NCBI RefSeq assembly: GCF_003046185.1
Contig: NZ_PZZL01000009.1
Coordinates: forward strand, 124,001 to 188,000
Source of the DNA: Phreatobacter oligotrophus
GTDB taxonomy: Bacteria > Pseudomonadota > Alphaproteobacteria > Rhizobiales > Phreatobacteraceae
DNA length: 64,000 nucleotides
Direction: 5' to 3'
Shown here: piece after piece, positions 8,034-16,189 of the stretch
How the letters are laid out: each line of letters opens with the position of its first letter
How positions within the stretch are numbered: position 1 is the first letter of the stretch
Program-made: the position numbers and the translations under genes
The notes under the pieces: generated by a model
Seen by the model: the letters and a program-made list of their open reading frames with translations, nothing else
Databases searched by the model: none
What the model was told of the DNA's origin: nothing

Positions 8034-8882
8034 ATGCCCCATGAGCTCATCGTCGCGCTCGGCGACCGCACCTATCGCGTCGAGCGCCCCTTCGGCTCGT
8101 GGCCGACCAATACCGGCTTCGTCACCGACGTGACGGTCGATCCGCGCGGCCATGTCTTCGTCATGCTGCGCCACGATCCCCTCGTTCACCCCGCCGATGC
8201 CAGGGTGATCGAGCTCGATCCCGTGGGCCGCTACATCGCGGGATGGGGTGGCGAGGCCATCGCCGATTCGCACATGCTCACCGCGACCCCGTCGGGCCAC
8301 CTCATCGCGGTGGACCGCGACATGCACGAGGTCATCTGGTTCACCGCCTCCGGCGAGCGCGTCGGCCAGCTGGGCGTTCGCGGCCGGCCGAACAGCCCGT
8401 TCAACCACCCGACCGATGTGGCCGTCGCCCCCTGGGGCGACATCTACGTCTCCGACGGCTACGGCGCCCCCCATGTCCACCGCTTCGCCTCCGATGGCCG
8501 CCACGTCCAGACCTGGGGCGGCCATGGCTCGGGCGACGGCGAATTCGTCTGGCCCCATTCCATCTGGGCCTTCGCCGATGGGCGCGTGGTGGTCATCGAC
8601 CGCACCTGGAACCGCGTCCAGGTCTTCGACGGCGAGGGCCGCTGGCTCGACACCTGGTATGATTTCTACCAGCCGGTCGGCATCTGGGGCGATGTCGAGG
8701 GCAATGCCTACATCACCGACATGGTGCCGAGCCTCACCAAGGTCGCGCCCGACGGAACCCGTATCGGCCGCTGCCGTCCCATGCTGAACGGCGCCCACGG
8801 CCTCTGCGGCACGCCTTCCGGCGACATCCTGCTCGCCGAGGGCAATCCCAGCCGCATCACCCGGCTGAAACTCGTCGGCTGA
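8034..8882 (+). CDS. NHL-repeat six-bladed beta-propeller protein (peptidyl-hydroxyglycine lyase-like)
   Basis: The 282-residue protein is made of repeating propeller blades with the NHL signature, for example TDVTVDPRGHVFVM, NHPTDVAVAPWGDIYVSDGYG, HRFASDGRH and VWPHSIWAFADGRVVVIDR. The closest characterised fold is the lyase half of peptidylglycine alpha-amidating enzyme, which splits N-acyl-alpha-hydroxyglycines into amides and glyoxylate. Ureidoglycolate is chemically an alpha-hydroxyglycine derivative, so a lyase step after an allantoinase-type enzyme is a plausible reading, but it is inference. There is no signal peptide, so it should act in the cytoplasm. It is the last gene of the transporter run. 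Confidence 0.7.
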   Translation: MPHELIVALGDRTYRVERPFGSWPTNTGFVTDVTVDPRGHVFVMLRHDPLVHPADARVIELDPVGRYIAGWGGEAIADSHMLTATPSGHLIAVDRDMHEVIWFTASGERVGQLGVRGRPNSPFNHPTDVAVAPWGDIYVSDGYGAPHVHRFASDGRHVQTWGGHGSGDGEFVWPHSIWAFADGRVVVIDRTWNRVQVFDGEGRWLDTWYDFYQPVGIWGDVEGNAYITDMVPSLTKVAPDGTRIGRCRPMLNGAHGLCGTPSGDILLAEGNPSRITRLKLVG

Positions 8883-8935
8883 GGCGCCGTCGCTGTTGCC
8901 AAAACCCCGGGGCGCGTCTAAAAGGCGCCCCCATT

Positions 8936-9011
8936 GCCGCGGTAGCTCAGCTGGTAGAGCACGTCATTCGTAATGATGGGGTCGGGGGTTCGAATCCCTT
9001 CCGCGGCACCA
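8936..9011 (+). tRNA. tRNA-Thr (anticodon CGT)
   Basis: The 76-base gene folds as a standard cloverleaf: acceptor GCCGCGG/CCGCGGC, D-stem GCTC/GAGC, anticodon stem CGTCA/TGATG with loop TTCGTAA (anticodon CGT, reading ACG), T-loop TTCGAAT and encoded CCA at 9009-9011. It stands between the propeller gene and the convergent metallo-hydrolase gene. No integrase or duplicated 3' end is seen nearby, so there is no sign of an integrated element. Confidence 0.95.
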
Positions 9012-9046
9012 CTCCTTCCCGGCCTCGCGACGCCGTCCCCGCCCGC

Positions 9047-9967
9047 TCAGGCGCGCGACCAGAGGCCGTTTTGCGCGAAGACCCGGCCCTCCGCCGCCAG
9101 CGCCGCCAGGTGCTGCTCGATCGTCCGCCGCTCGACGTCCTCGACCCACAGCTCCTGGTAATCTGCCGGATAGATCAGCCGTTCCGCCACCAGAGAGGCG
9201 ATGGTGCGCGGCCCTCGCGCCAGCATGGTGAGGAGCTTGTTGTCGCGCACGTCGAGCTTCTCCGCATAGGCGGCTAGGTCGGCGAGGAAGCGCGCCCGGT
9301 CGGTATAGATTCCGCGGTGGTGGCCGGTGACGATGACCGAGGCAGGAACCTCGGGCAGCCGCTTCAGGCTCGCGCGGAAATCGGCGAGTGACGAGGTCGC
9401 GTCGCCGTAATAGGGGCCGAAGCCCGACAGATCGATGTCGGCGATGAAGGCAAGGCCTTGCGTCTCCTCGATCAGCGCGCAATGGCCGGCCGTATGGCCC
9501 GGCAGGAGCATGGCGGTGAGGCGCACGCCGCCGAGGTCGAAGACATGCCCGTCCTCGTAAGGCGTTGCGTCGGGGCGCGGCGTGAAGGCGAACTCAGACC
9601 GAAGCTTCTCCCGCATGGCCGGCCAGACCGCATCGCTGAGGCCGAGCGCGTCGCGATAGCCCTCCCAGCTCGCCGCTGCCGGCAGGTCGAGCCAGTGCAC
9701 AGCCACATCCGCCCGGGGCACGCGGTGGAGCCCGGCCATGTGGTCCTCGTGGACATGGCTGAGGATGACGAGGTCGCAGCCGTCGAAGTCAGCGCCAACG
9801 CGGTTGGAACAGAGCGGCGCGTCCACCGCGGCCCGACTGTCGCGGCCCGTCACCACCATCATGTTGGCGTCCGGATACTTGCCGCTCTTGTGGCCGAGAA
9901 AAACGGTGATCGGCCCGAAACGGTGAGGCGTCGGCGGCGGCAGGTCGGCGGGACGGGGCAGGGCCAT
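9047..9967 (-). CDS. MBL-fold metallo-hydrolase
   Basis: Metallo-beta-lactamase-fold hydrolase of 306 residues. The zinc motif HVHEDH is at residues 71-76, with a second ligand segment LLPGHTAGH near 158-166 and a later Asp in FIADIDLSG. The C-terminal region (roughly 240-306) is a helical tail that looks like a winged-helix, as in lactonase- or glyoxalase II-like subfamilies. The substrate cannot be assigned. It lies 77 bases downstream of the seven-gene amino-acid operon on the same strand and may be its last member or have its own promoter. Confidence 0.8.
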   Translation of the reverse strand: MALPRPADLPPPTPHRFGPITVFLGHKSGKYPDANMMVVTGRDSRAAVDAPLCSNRVGADFDGCDLVILSHVHEDHMAGLHRVPRADVAVHWLDLPAAASWEGYRDALGLSDAVWPAMREKLRSEFAFTPRPDATPYEDGHVFDLGGVRLTAMLLPGHTAGHCALIEETQGLAFIADIDLSGFGPYYGDATSSLADFRASLKRLPEVPASVIVTGHHRGIYTDRARFLADLAAYAEKLDVRDNKLLTMLARGPRTIASLVAERLIYPADYQELWVEDVERRTIEQHLAALAAEGRVFAQNGLWSRA

Positions 9968-10044
9968 GATGCCCCCGAGACTGCGCGGCGGCCCGCCTGC
10001 CGGTCAATCGCGCTTGGCTCGTCCGCTTGGCCGATGGGGCGCCG

Positions 10045-10974
10045 TCAGGAGATTCCGGCAGCGGCCAGCGCCGTCGTCAGCGCCGCGATCTCCGTGGCCG
10101 TTGCGGGCGGCTGCGGCGGCCGCACCACCGCATTTGGCAGCCGTCCCAGAAGCTGGAGGCAGGCCTTCAGCCGCGCCGTCGCCCGCCCTCCCGGCGCGTC
10201 GCGATAGATCGCCACGGCCAGCGGATAGATGCGCTCGTGCAGCCGCCGCGCCTCCGCCCAGTCGCCCGCATCGGCCGCCGCGAAGAAGGCGGCGCAGAGC
10301 TCCGGGGCCACCGCCGCAAGGCTCACCTGGCTGCCGGCGCTGCCGATGATGTAGCTGGTGAGCAGGTGCTCGTCGCCCGAGCCCATGACCACGAAATCAG
10401 GCCGCGCGGCCTTGAGGAGCCGCAGGTTCTGCTCATAGGTCGCGACCTCCCAGCTGCCCTCCTTGACCCCGACGAAGCGCGGGTTGGCGGCAAGCGCGGT
10501 CAGCACCTCCGGGCGATAGGCCATGTGCCCGGCCCCCACCGGTGCGCCATAGACCAGGAGCGGCAGCGAGCAGCCCTCGGCGATGATCTCGTGGTGCAGC
10601 AGCACGGCCGCCGGATCATGCGACAGGGCGAAGGCATTGGGCGGGAAGATGAGGAGAATGTCGGCGCCGGCTGCCTCGGCGTCGCGGGCGTCGTCGGCGG
10701 CCTTAAGGCTCGATTCCGCGTTCACGCCGGAGCAGATGAGGCATTCGGCGGGCGCGACCTGACGGGCAATCTCCACCACCCGCCGCTTCTCCGCCGAGCT
10801 CAGCACGAAGTTCTCGCCGGCATGGCCGTTGACCAGCAGGCCGCGAATCCCCGGCACATGGGAGACGGCGGCGATGTGCTCGGCGAGGCGCGCCTCGTCG
10901 ACGGCAAAGTGCGCCGTCATCGGCACGATGGTGGCGGCGTGGATCCCCCGGAGGCGGTCGGCGATCGTGGTCAT
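10045..10974 (-). CDS. DapA-family (dihydrodipicolinate synthase-like) aldolase/dehydratase 1
   Basis: Class I lyase of the DapA/NAL family, 309 residues, TIM barrel. The Schiff-base lysine is Lys171 (GVKEGS) and the catalytic Tyr is Tyr142 (VYGAP). The substrate loop reads GHAGENF rather than the GTTGE of lysine biosynthesis, so a catabolic role is likely. Its start overlaps the stop of the FAD oxidoreductase by one base, and it ends an operon with a three-subunit FAD/2Fe-2S dehydrogenase. In D-hydroxyproline catabolism the same pairing exists, where the DapA relative deaminates pyrroline-hydroxy-carboxylate. That pathway is a good model but not proven here. Confidence 0.8.
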   Translation of the reverse strand: MTTIADRLRGIHAATIVPMTAHFAVDEARLAEHIAAVSHVPGIRGLLVNGHAGENFVLSSAEKRRVVEIARQVAPAECLICSGVNAESSLKAADDARDAEAAGADILLIFPPNAFALSHDPAAVLLHHEIIAEGCSLPLLVYGAPVGAGHMAYRPEVLTALAANPRFVGVKEGSWEVATYEQNLRLLKAARPDFVVMGSGDEHLLTSYIIGSAGSQVSLAAVAPELCAAFFAAADAGDWAEARRLHERIYPLAVAIYRDAPGGRATARLKACLQLLGRLPNAVVRPPQPPATATEIAALTTALAAAGIS

Positions 10975-12095
10975 CAGGCGGCCCTCCCGGCCTGCGGGGG
11001 AAGCAGCCGGTCAATGGGAAAGAGCGGCAGCGCGGGCTCGCGCTCCAGGATGAGGTCGGCGAGGAGGCGGGCGAGATAGGGTCCGCTCGTATAGCCGGAA
11101 TGGACCGAGCCGCAGACATAGGCGTCGGGGATGCCGGGGATGGGCCCGACGGCGGGGAGGGCATCGGCGGTCTCGGCCTCGAGGCCCGCCCAGGCGCGGG
11201 CGAGCCGCGCCTCCTTCAGCGCCGGAATCGCGTGGCAGGCGAGGCGCACATTGCCGATAAGCCGTTCCGGCATGAGGGCGACGCCGCCGCGCTCGCGGTC
11301 GCCGACGCCCTGCCAGCCGCCGCCGATGACCGTGGTCCCGTGGGGATATTGCTTGAGCGAGAGGAGGCCGCTGGCGATGCCGATGACGGTTCGCATCACC
11401 GGACGCTGGCGCTCCGTCACCGCGAGCTGGTTGACAAGCACCTTGATCGGCAGGGGCACGCCGAGCCAGGCCATCATCGGTTCGATCCAGACGCCGCCGG
11501 CGATGACGAGGCGCTTGCCCCGCACAGGCCCCTGCGCCGTCTGGACGGCGAAGCCGCCCTCCTCGCGCTCGATGCCGGTGGCGGCGCGATGCTCCATCAG
11601 GGTCACGCCCGCATCGGTCAGGGCGCGGTGGAAGGCAAGGCCGGTGAGATAGGCATTGGCATAGCCGTCCACCTTGCAATGGCCGGCGAGCCTGACCCCA
11701 TCGCCGAGGCCGGGCTCGACTTCCCGCGCCGCATTGGCGCCGATGAGCTCGATGGGCGCGCCGGCCTCGCGGCGCTTGCCCGCGCGATAGCTCAGCAGCT
11801 CCTCCTCGCGCTCGGTGAAGGCAAGCGACAGCCCGTCGCAGACGACCACACCGACATCGTGGCCGAGCCAGTTGGGTGCATCGGCCCACATGGCATGGGC
11901 GCGCAGCGCATAGGGGATGAGCGCGACGCGCGTCATCTGCAGGGTCAGCGTGCCGGCATTCACGCCCGAGGCTTCGCGGCAGAGCGCGCCGCGCTCGACC
12001 AATGCCACCTTCAGGCCGCCGCGCGCCGCCATCAGGGCGACCGTGCAGCCATGGATGCCGCCGCCGACCACCACGAGGTCATGACGCGCACTCAT
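10974..12095 (-). CDS. DAAO/glycine oxidase-type FAD oxidoreductase (dehydrogenase beta-like subunit)
   Basis: FAD-dependent oxidoreductase of the D-amino-acid oxidase/DadA family, 373 residues. The dinucleotide-binding motif is VVVGGGIHGCTVA near residue 7, and a C-terminal block AWAGLEAETADALPAVGP completes the FAD site. With the two genes just upstream it makes the three-subunit arrangement known from HcnABC hydrogen-cyanide synthase, opine oxidases and LhpBEF D-hydroxyproline dehydrogenase. In those complexes this subunit oxidises the amine substrate. It overlaps its upstream neighbour by four bases (ATGA), implying coupled translation and fixed stoichiometry. Confidence 0.82.
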   Translation of the reverse strand: MSARHDLVVVGGGIHGCTVALMAARGGLKVALVERGALCREASGVNAGTLTLQMTRVALIPYALRAHAMWADAPNWLGHDVGVVVCDGLSLAFTEREEELLSYRAGKRREAGAPIELIGANAAREVEPGLGDGVRLAGHCKVDGYANAYLTGLAFHRALTDAGVTLMEHRAATGIEREEGGFAVQTAQGPVRGKRLVIAGGVWIEPMMAWLGVPLPIKVLVNQLAVTERQRPVMRTVIGIASGLLSLKQYPHGTTVIGGGWQGVGDRERGGVALMPERLIGNVRLACHAIPALKEARLARAWAGLEAETADALPAVGPIPGIPDAYVCGSVHSGYTSGPYLARLLADLILEREPALPLFPIDRLLPPQAGRAA

Positions 12096-13498
12096 AGCGG
12101 AGCCGGCGTCGGAATGGGGATGTCGTCATAGGAGAAGGCGCCGATGACCTCTCCCAGCGGGACAGGCCGCAGCGGCGGGCGTCCCGTCCATTGGCCGACC
12201 TCCTGTCGCGACATCCGGAGCCGTGCCGCCATCAGTTCCTGCACCGTGTCGGCGCAGGAGCGACCCTGGCAGGGGCCCATGCCGCAGCGGGTGAAATGCT
12301 TGAGCTGGTCAATCTGCGTCGCCCCCGCGTCGACCGCAGAATCGATCTCGGCGCGGGTGACGTCCTCGCAGCGGCAGACGACGGTGTCGGCCGCGATGGC
12401 GCGAACCTGCGCCGGGCGCTGCGCCATCAATCCCGCCATGGCGTCGGAGAAGGGTGTTGCCGCCGCCATGTTCGCCCGCGTCGCTTCGGCCTCTGCCATG
12501 CGGCCGGCGAGATGCCAGCCGAGCGCTTCGCCGGCGAGGCTCGCCATGGCCTGACCGCGAATGCCGGCGCCGTCGCCGATCGCATGGAGGCCGGGAAGGC
12601 TCGTCTGGAACGCGCCGTCCACGACGGGAATCCAGCCGCCGCGCAGCCGGTCGAACCGGTGCTCTGCGCGCAGGAGCCGCGTGACCTCGCAGGCCGTGGT
12701 GAGGCCGTGGCCGATGATGAGCCCGTCCGCCTCGATGATCTGCTCGGGGCCTTCCGTCGGTGCGCCATCCGCATCCACCGGGCCGATGACGACGCGGGTC
12801 ACCGCCTCGCCACCCTCGACGCGGCGGACGCCATGGCCGGACAGCACGGGTACGCCCGCCTTGGCCACGGCGAAGCCCCATGCGAGCCCACGCGCGGCGA
12901 GGCGCGGCTGGCCAAGGATGGCGGGAAGGCGCGTGAGCCAGGCGCTGCGCGGCGCGATGTCGACGACCGCCGCGACCTCGGTGCCCGCCTTGACGAGGCC
13001 GGCGGCGACAACGGCCAGCAGCGGCCCACATCCCGCGACGACCAGGCGACGGCCCGGCACGACGCCGTGGGACTTCAGCAGCACGGTCGCAGCCGCGAGC
13101 CCGATGACGCCCGGCGTTGTCCAGCCCGGGAAGGGGACGACGCGCTCATGCGCGCCGGTGGCGACGACAAGGAAGGGGGCCTCGAGCGCGGTTGGACCAT
13201 CTGGCCCCAGCGTGTCGACGCGGTAGCCTGTGTCCGTCCGCACCACCGACCAGACACGATGGCCAAGGCGACGTGTTGCGGGCGAGGCGGCGAGCCGCCG
13301 GCGAAGCGTGTCGCCCGAGGCCTGGTCCGCGTCGCCCTTTCCCGGAAAGCCGCCCATGGGCGCGCGCCAGACCTGGCCGCCGGCGCGTGGCTGTTCGTCG
13401 ATGACGGCGACCCTGCGTCCGGCTTCCGCCGCAGTGGCGGCGCAGGTCGCACCCGCCGGACCCGCGCCGAGCACGATGACGTCGAACGCGGCCATCAT
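12092..13498 (-). CDS. HcnB/OoxA-type FAD-NAD oxidoreductase subunit with BFD-like 2Fe-2S domain
   Basis: The 468-residue alpha-like subunit has an N-terminal FAD motif (VIVLGAGPAGATCA) after which ATGAHERVVPFPGW marks the NAD(P)-type fold, and a C-terminal BFD-like cluster domain with CRCEDVT and CGMGPCQGRSC. In HcnABC-like complexes it carries electrons from the amine-oxidising flavin to the respiratory chain. ATG 13498 overlaps the stop of the 2Fe-2S gene as ATGA, which decides the start; an in-frame start 29 codons upstream would run across the neighbour. The same domain occurs fused to its partners in the protein at 22380-25286. Confidence 0.85.
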   Translation of the reverse strand: MMAAFDVIVLGAGPAGATCAATAAEAGRRVAVIDEQPRAGGQVWRAPMGGFPGKGDADQASGDTLRRRLAASPATRRLGHRVWSVVRTDTGYRVDTLGPDGPTALEAPFLVVATGAHERVVPFPGWTTPGVIGLAAATVLLKSHGVVPGRRLVVAGCGPLLAVVAAGLVKAGTEVAAVVDIAPRSAWLTRLPAILGQPRLAARGLAWGFAVAKAGVPVLSGHGVRRVEGGEAVTRVVIGPVDADGAPTEGPEQIIEADGLIIGHGLTTACEVTRLLRAEHRFDRLRGGWIPVVDGAFQTSLPGLHAIGDGAGIRGQAMASLAGEALGWHLAGRMAEAEATRANMAAATPFSDAMAGLMAQRPAQVRAIAADTVVCRCEDVTRAEIDSAVDAGATQIDQLKHFTRCGMGPCQGRSCADTVQELMAARLRMSRQEVGQWTGRPPLRPVPLGEVIGAFSYDDIPIPTPAPL

Positions 13499-13773
13499 GG
13501 CGCGCCCCTGAGTTCGATCGCCATGCCCGCGGTGACCGGCGTCAGGCAGGCCTGTCGCACGCTGCCATCGACGAGGATGGCGCATTCTTGACAGGCGCCC
13601 ATGAAGCAGAAGGCGCCGCGCGGGGTGCCGTCGCGCGGGCTGCGCCTCAGCAGCACATGACCCTCGCAGAGCAGTGCCGTGGCGAGGCTCTCGCCCGCCG
13701 GCAGCATCGCCGGTTCACCGTCGATGGTCACCGCGACGCGCTCCGGCGCCGCATGGAGGCGGCGGGCGGTCAT
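13495..13773 (-). CDS. (2Fe-2S)-binding subunit, HcnA-like
   Basis: Small ferredoxin-fold subunit of 92 residues. The cluster-binding cysteines follow the plant-type pattern C-x4-C-x2-C-x11-C in FCFMGACQECAILVDGSVRQAC. It is the gamma-like electron-transfer subunit of HcnABC/opine-oxidase-like complexes. It is sandwiched by four-base ATGA overlaps with the permease upstream and the large FAD subunit downstream, so transport and oxidation genes are translationally chained. Confidence 0.87.
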   Translation of the reverse strand: MTARRLHAAPERVAVTIDGEPAMLPAGESLATALLCEGHVLLRRSPRDGTPRGAFCFMGACQECAILVDGSVRQACLTPVTAGMAIELRGAP

Positions 13774-14489
13774 CGCGGGCCGGCCTCGCGGCGAACCCCG
13801 CGCGCCTCGTGGACGAGCTTCCTCTCAAGCCTCCGGCCGACCTGCGCGAAGCTCCAGGAGATGACGAAGTAGGCCACGAGGATCGTGCCGAAGCAGATGA
13901 GCGCGGAGAAGCCGCGCTGGTTGAGCGCCCGGGCGGCGAAGGTGAGCTCAAGGAAGCCGATCTGCGAGACCAGCGAGGTCTCCTTGATCATGCTCACCGT
14001 GTGGATGGTGGAGGGCGGCAGGATGATCCGCCAGGCCTGCGGCAGGATGATGCGGAACAGCGCCTGGATCGGCGGGATGTTGAGGGCGGCGGCCGCCTCC
14101 CACTGGCGCTGGTGCACGGCCTCGTAACCGGCACGGATGTTTTCCGCGGCCAGCGCCGACATGCGCAGCGCCACCGCCGTCACCGCGATGACGAAGAGGC
14201 TCTGGTTGGCGCCTGACAGCTGGAAGCCGAAGAAGACGCACATCAGCAGCACGAGGAAGGGGATGCGCCGGATCGCCTCGACCAGTGTGATGAGCAACCC
14301 GCGCACCGGCGCGACCGGCATGATGGCGGCAAGCCGCAGCGTCGCGACAACGAAGCCGATGAGGTAGCCGATGAGACAGCCGATCAGCGAGACGAGGATG
14401 GTGTTGAGCGCCGCCTGCCCGAGGAACACCATGTTCCAGTAGGTGTAGAAGCGCGGCGCTTCCGCGAGGAACTGCTGGATCGCCGTCAT
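13770..14489 (-). CDS. Amino-acid ABC transporter permease (HisM/GlnP type) 1
   Basis: Polar amino-acid permease of 239 residues with about five membrane spans. The EAA loop reads QWEAAAALNIPPIQALFRIILPQAWRIILPP. It forms the membrane channel together with the permease encoded immediately upstream; the two reading frames overlap by one base. Binding protein is encoded at 15247-16104 and the probable ATPase at 16190-16945 on the other strand. Confidence 0.87.
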   Translation of the reverse strand: MTAIQQFLAEAPRFYTYWNMVFLGQAALNTILVSLIGCLIGYLIGFVVATLRLAAIMPVAPVRGLLITLVEAIRRIPFLVLLMCVFFGFQLSGANQSLFVIAVTAVALRMSALAAENIRAGYEAVHQRQWEAAAALNIPPIQALFRIILPQAWRIILPPSTIHTVSMIKETSLVSQIGFLELTFAARALNQRGFSALICFGTILVAYFVISWSFAQVGRRLERKLVHEARGVRREAGPR

Positions 14490-15157
14490 CAGAAGGCCCT
14501 CGCCTTCACCCGGAAGGCGAGCCGCCCGAAGGTGTAGAGGATGGCCGAGGCGATGATGGTCAGGCCGATATAGATGAGCGCCGTCAGCGAGAAGATCTCG
14601 ATGGAACGGAAGCTGATGGCATTGGCGTTGAGGGCCCGCGCGGTCAGTTCCTCGACACCGAAGATCGCGGCCATCGAGGTGCCGAGCGTCATGATGATGT
14701 ACTGGTTGGACAGCGACGGGTAGAGCGCCTTGATGATGTGCGGCGCGATGACGTGGCGCACGGTCTGCACCCGCGTGAAGCCCAGCGTCTCAGCCGCATC
14801 GATCTCGGCCTGTGGCAGCGACTGGAAGCCGGCGCGCTGGATCTCGGTGAGATAGGCGCCCGCGTTCAGCGTCATGCCGATCAGCACCGCCTGCACCGGC
14901 GATAGGAGGATGCCGAATTCCGGCAGGGCGAAGAACAGGAAGAAGATCTGAACGAGCTGCGGCGTGTTGGTGAAGAAGCTGACATAGGCCCGCACGCCCC
15001 AGCGGGCCATGCGCGGCCCGTAGGTCATCACCGACGCACCAACCAGGCCGATGAGCAGCCCCAGCGCGAAGGCGACAAGGGCGATGACGAGCGAGATCGC
15101 CGCGCCGATCAAGAAGTCGGGCAGGTAGCGGAGGACCTGGCCGTATTGCAGGGTCAT
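14489..15157 (-). CDS. Amino-acid ABC transporter permease (HisQ type) 2
   Basis: Second permease of the uptake system, 222 residues. Hydrophobic span one is LIGAAISLVIALVAFALGLLIG; the ATPase-contact motif is AAETLGFTRVQTVRHVIAPH. A GGAGA-like box precedes the ATG at 15157. The gene is separated from the binding-protein gene by 89 bases holding two GC-rich hairpins, which probably protect or terminate part of the transcript so that binding protein is made in excess. Confidence 0.87.
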   Translation of the reverse strand: MTLQYGQVLRYLPDFLIGAAISLVIALVAFALGLLIGLVGASVMTYGPRMARWGVRAYVSFFTNTPQLVQIFFLFFALPEFGILLSPVQAVLIGMTLNAGAYLTEIQRAGFQSLPQAEIDAAETLGFTRVQTVRHVIAPHIIKALYPSLSNQYIIMTLGTSMAAIFGVEELTARALNANAISFRSIEIFSLTALIYIGLTIIASAILYTFGRLAFRVKARAF

Positions 15158-15171
15158 GCTGCTCTCCTGGT

Positions 15172-15221
15172 GACCCGGCCGTGGCCGGGTCCCGGACGAT
15201 GCGCCGGCTCAGGGCCGGCGC
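15172..15221 (-). other. Tandem GC-rich hairpins between binding-protein and permease genes
   Basis: Two perfect stems lie back to back: 15172-15180 with 15183-15191, and 15201-15208 with 15214-15221. Neither is followed by a U tract on the minus strand. Their position fits a processing or partial-termination element that sets the ratio of binding protein to permeases. Confidence 0.6.
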
Positions 15222-15246
15222 GGCACCCGTCAGAGGATCGAGGGCC

Positions 15247-16104
15247 TCAGAACATGGGGTTCATCGGAACGGGCGTCTTCATCGGCACGCCGAACCACTT
15301 TTCCCAGGTCTTGCCGACGAAGCCGGAGCGATGCATCTCGAACAGCACGATATTCAGGACATCCTTCAGCGTCGTGTTGCCCTTCTGCACGCCGATGCCG
15401 ACCCAGGTGCTGGCGAGCACCTCGTCCAGCACCTTCCACTGCACTCCGGCGACGTTCTTCATCGGCACAACGATGGACTCGAGGACGTCGACCATGGCGT
15501 CGGCGCGACCCTGCTGCAGGGCGCGGAACGTGTCGGGGTAGTTGTCGAGCAGCGTCACCTGGGCCTTCGGTGCATTGGCCTGGATCCACGGGATGCCGAC
15601 AGTGCCGCGCACCTGGACCAGGCGGACGGCGGGGTTGTCGAGGTCGGCGGGCTTGGCGATCGGCACGGCCGTGCCGCTCTGCTTGGTGAGGATGACCACG
15701 CTCTGGGTGTGCAGCGGGATCGTGTAGTCGATGACCAGGGCCCGCTCGACCGTGCGGGTGATGGCGCCGAGGACGATGTCGATCCGGTCGGCCTGCAGGA
15801 AGGGGATGCGGTCCGGCGAGCCGACCTGCACGATCTCGAGTTCGACGCGCATCTGCCGGGCGATCTCGCGGGCAATGTCGGCGTCGAAACCGTCGATCTG
15901 GTTCTGCTGGTTGAACACGCCGAAGGGCACGAGCGTCGGGTTGATGCCGGCACGCAGCTTCTTGGTCGACAGGACCTCGGCGAGCGGCTTGGCCAGCGCG
16001 GCCTTGGTCAGGCCGAGGCCGGCGAGGCTCGCGGCGCCGATGAGGGCGCCGCGACGCGACAGCCCGCCTGTTCCCTTCGCGCCCTTGATACGATCCGCGC
16101 TCAT
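15247..16104 (-). CDS. Amino-acid ABC transporter substrate-binding protein (family 3), Tat signal
   Basis: Periplasmic binding protein of 285 residues, family 3. A twin-arginine signal (LSRRGALIG followed by a hydrophobic stretch ending KAALAKP) is near the N-terminus. The binding fold shows the family landmarks GINPTLVPFGVF and GFDADIAREIARQM. ATG 16104 is chosen because GAGAGGGGGC lies just upstream; longer in-frame starts would cross the divergent promoter. It heads the minus-strand operon that continues with permeases, the three-part dehydrogenase and the DapA-family enzyme, so its ligand is probably the dehydrogenase substrate. Confidence 0.87.
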   Translation of the reverse strand: MSADRIKGAKGTGGLSRRGALIGAASLAGLGLTKAALAKPLAEVLSTKKLRAGINPTLVPFGVFNQQNQIDGFDADIAREIARQMRVELEIVQVGSPDRIPFLQADRIDIVLGAITRTVERALVIDYTIPLHTQSVVILTKQSGTAVPIAKPADLDNPAVRLVQVRGTVGIPWIQANAPKAQVTLLDNYPDTFRALQQGRADAMVDVLESIVVPMKNVAGVQWKVLDEVLASTWVGIGVQKGNTTLKDVLNIVLFEMHRSGFVGKTWEKWFGVPMKTPVPMNPMF

Positions 16105-16130
16105 GAGTGCCCCCTCTCGTTTGGCCAGGA

Positions 16131-16153
16131 TTGTATACCGATGTTGTGCAATC
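16131..16153. promoter_or_regulatory. Possible GntR operator, degenerate
   Basis: TTGTATAC (16131-16138) and TTGTGCAA (16144-16151) lie between the divergent binding-protein and ATPase genes, and GATTG at 16129-16133 mirrors CAATC at 16149-16153. They resemble the TTGTATGCAA sites at 20251 and 22357 and may be bound by the GntR protein at 17858-18541. Confidence 0.4.
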
Positions 16154-16189
16154 TTCCGTCTCGGTGCAAGCTGAATCATCGGGCAGGCG

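Noticed and set aside
6201-8798. Long minus-strand open frame of 865 codons
   Set aside because: It is antisense to permease, deacetylase and propeller genes with strong family matches, and its His/Asp/Gly/Arg-rich composition is typical of shadow frames in GC-rich DNA.
8936-9011. tRNA-Thr gene as an integration site
   Set aside because: No integrase gene and no repeated copy of the tRNA 3' end were seen within the following region.
13498-13585. 29-residue N-terminal extension of the HcnB-type subunit
   Set aside because: It would lie inside the 2Fe-2S gene and has no similarity to the family. The ATGA overlap at 13495-13498 gives a natural start.
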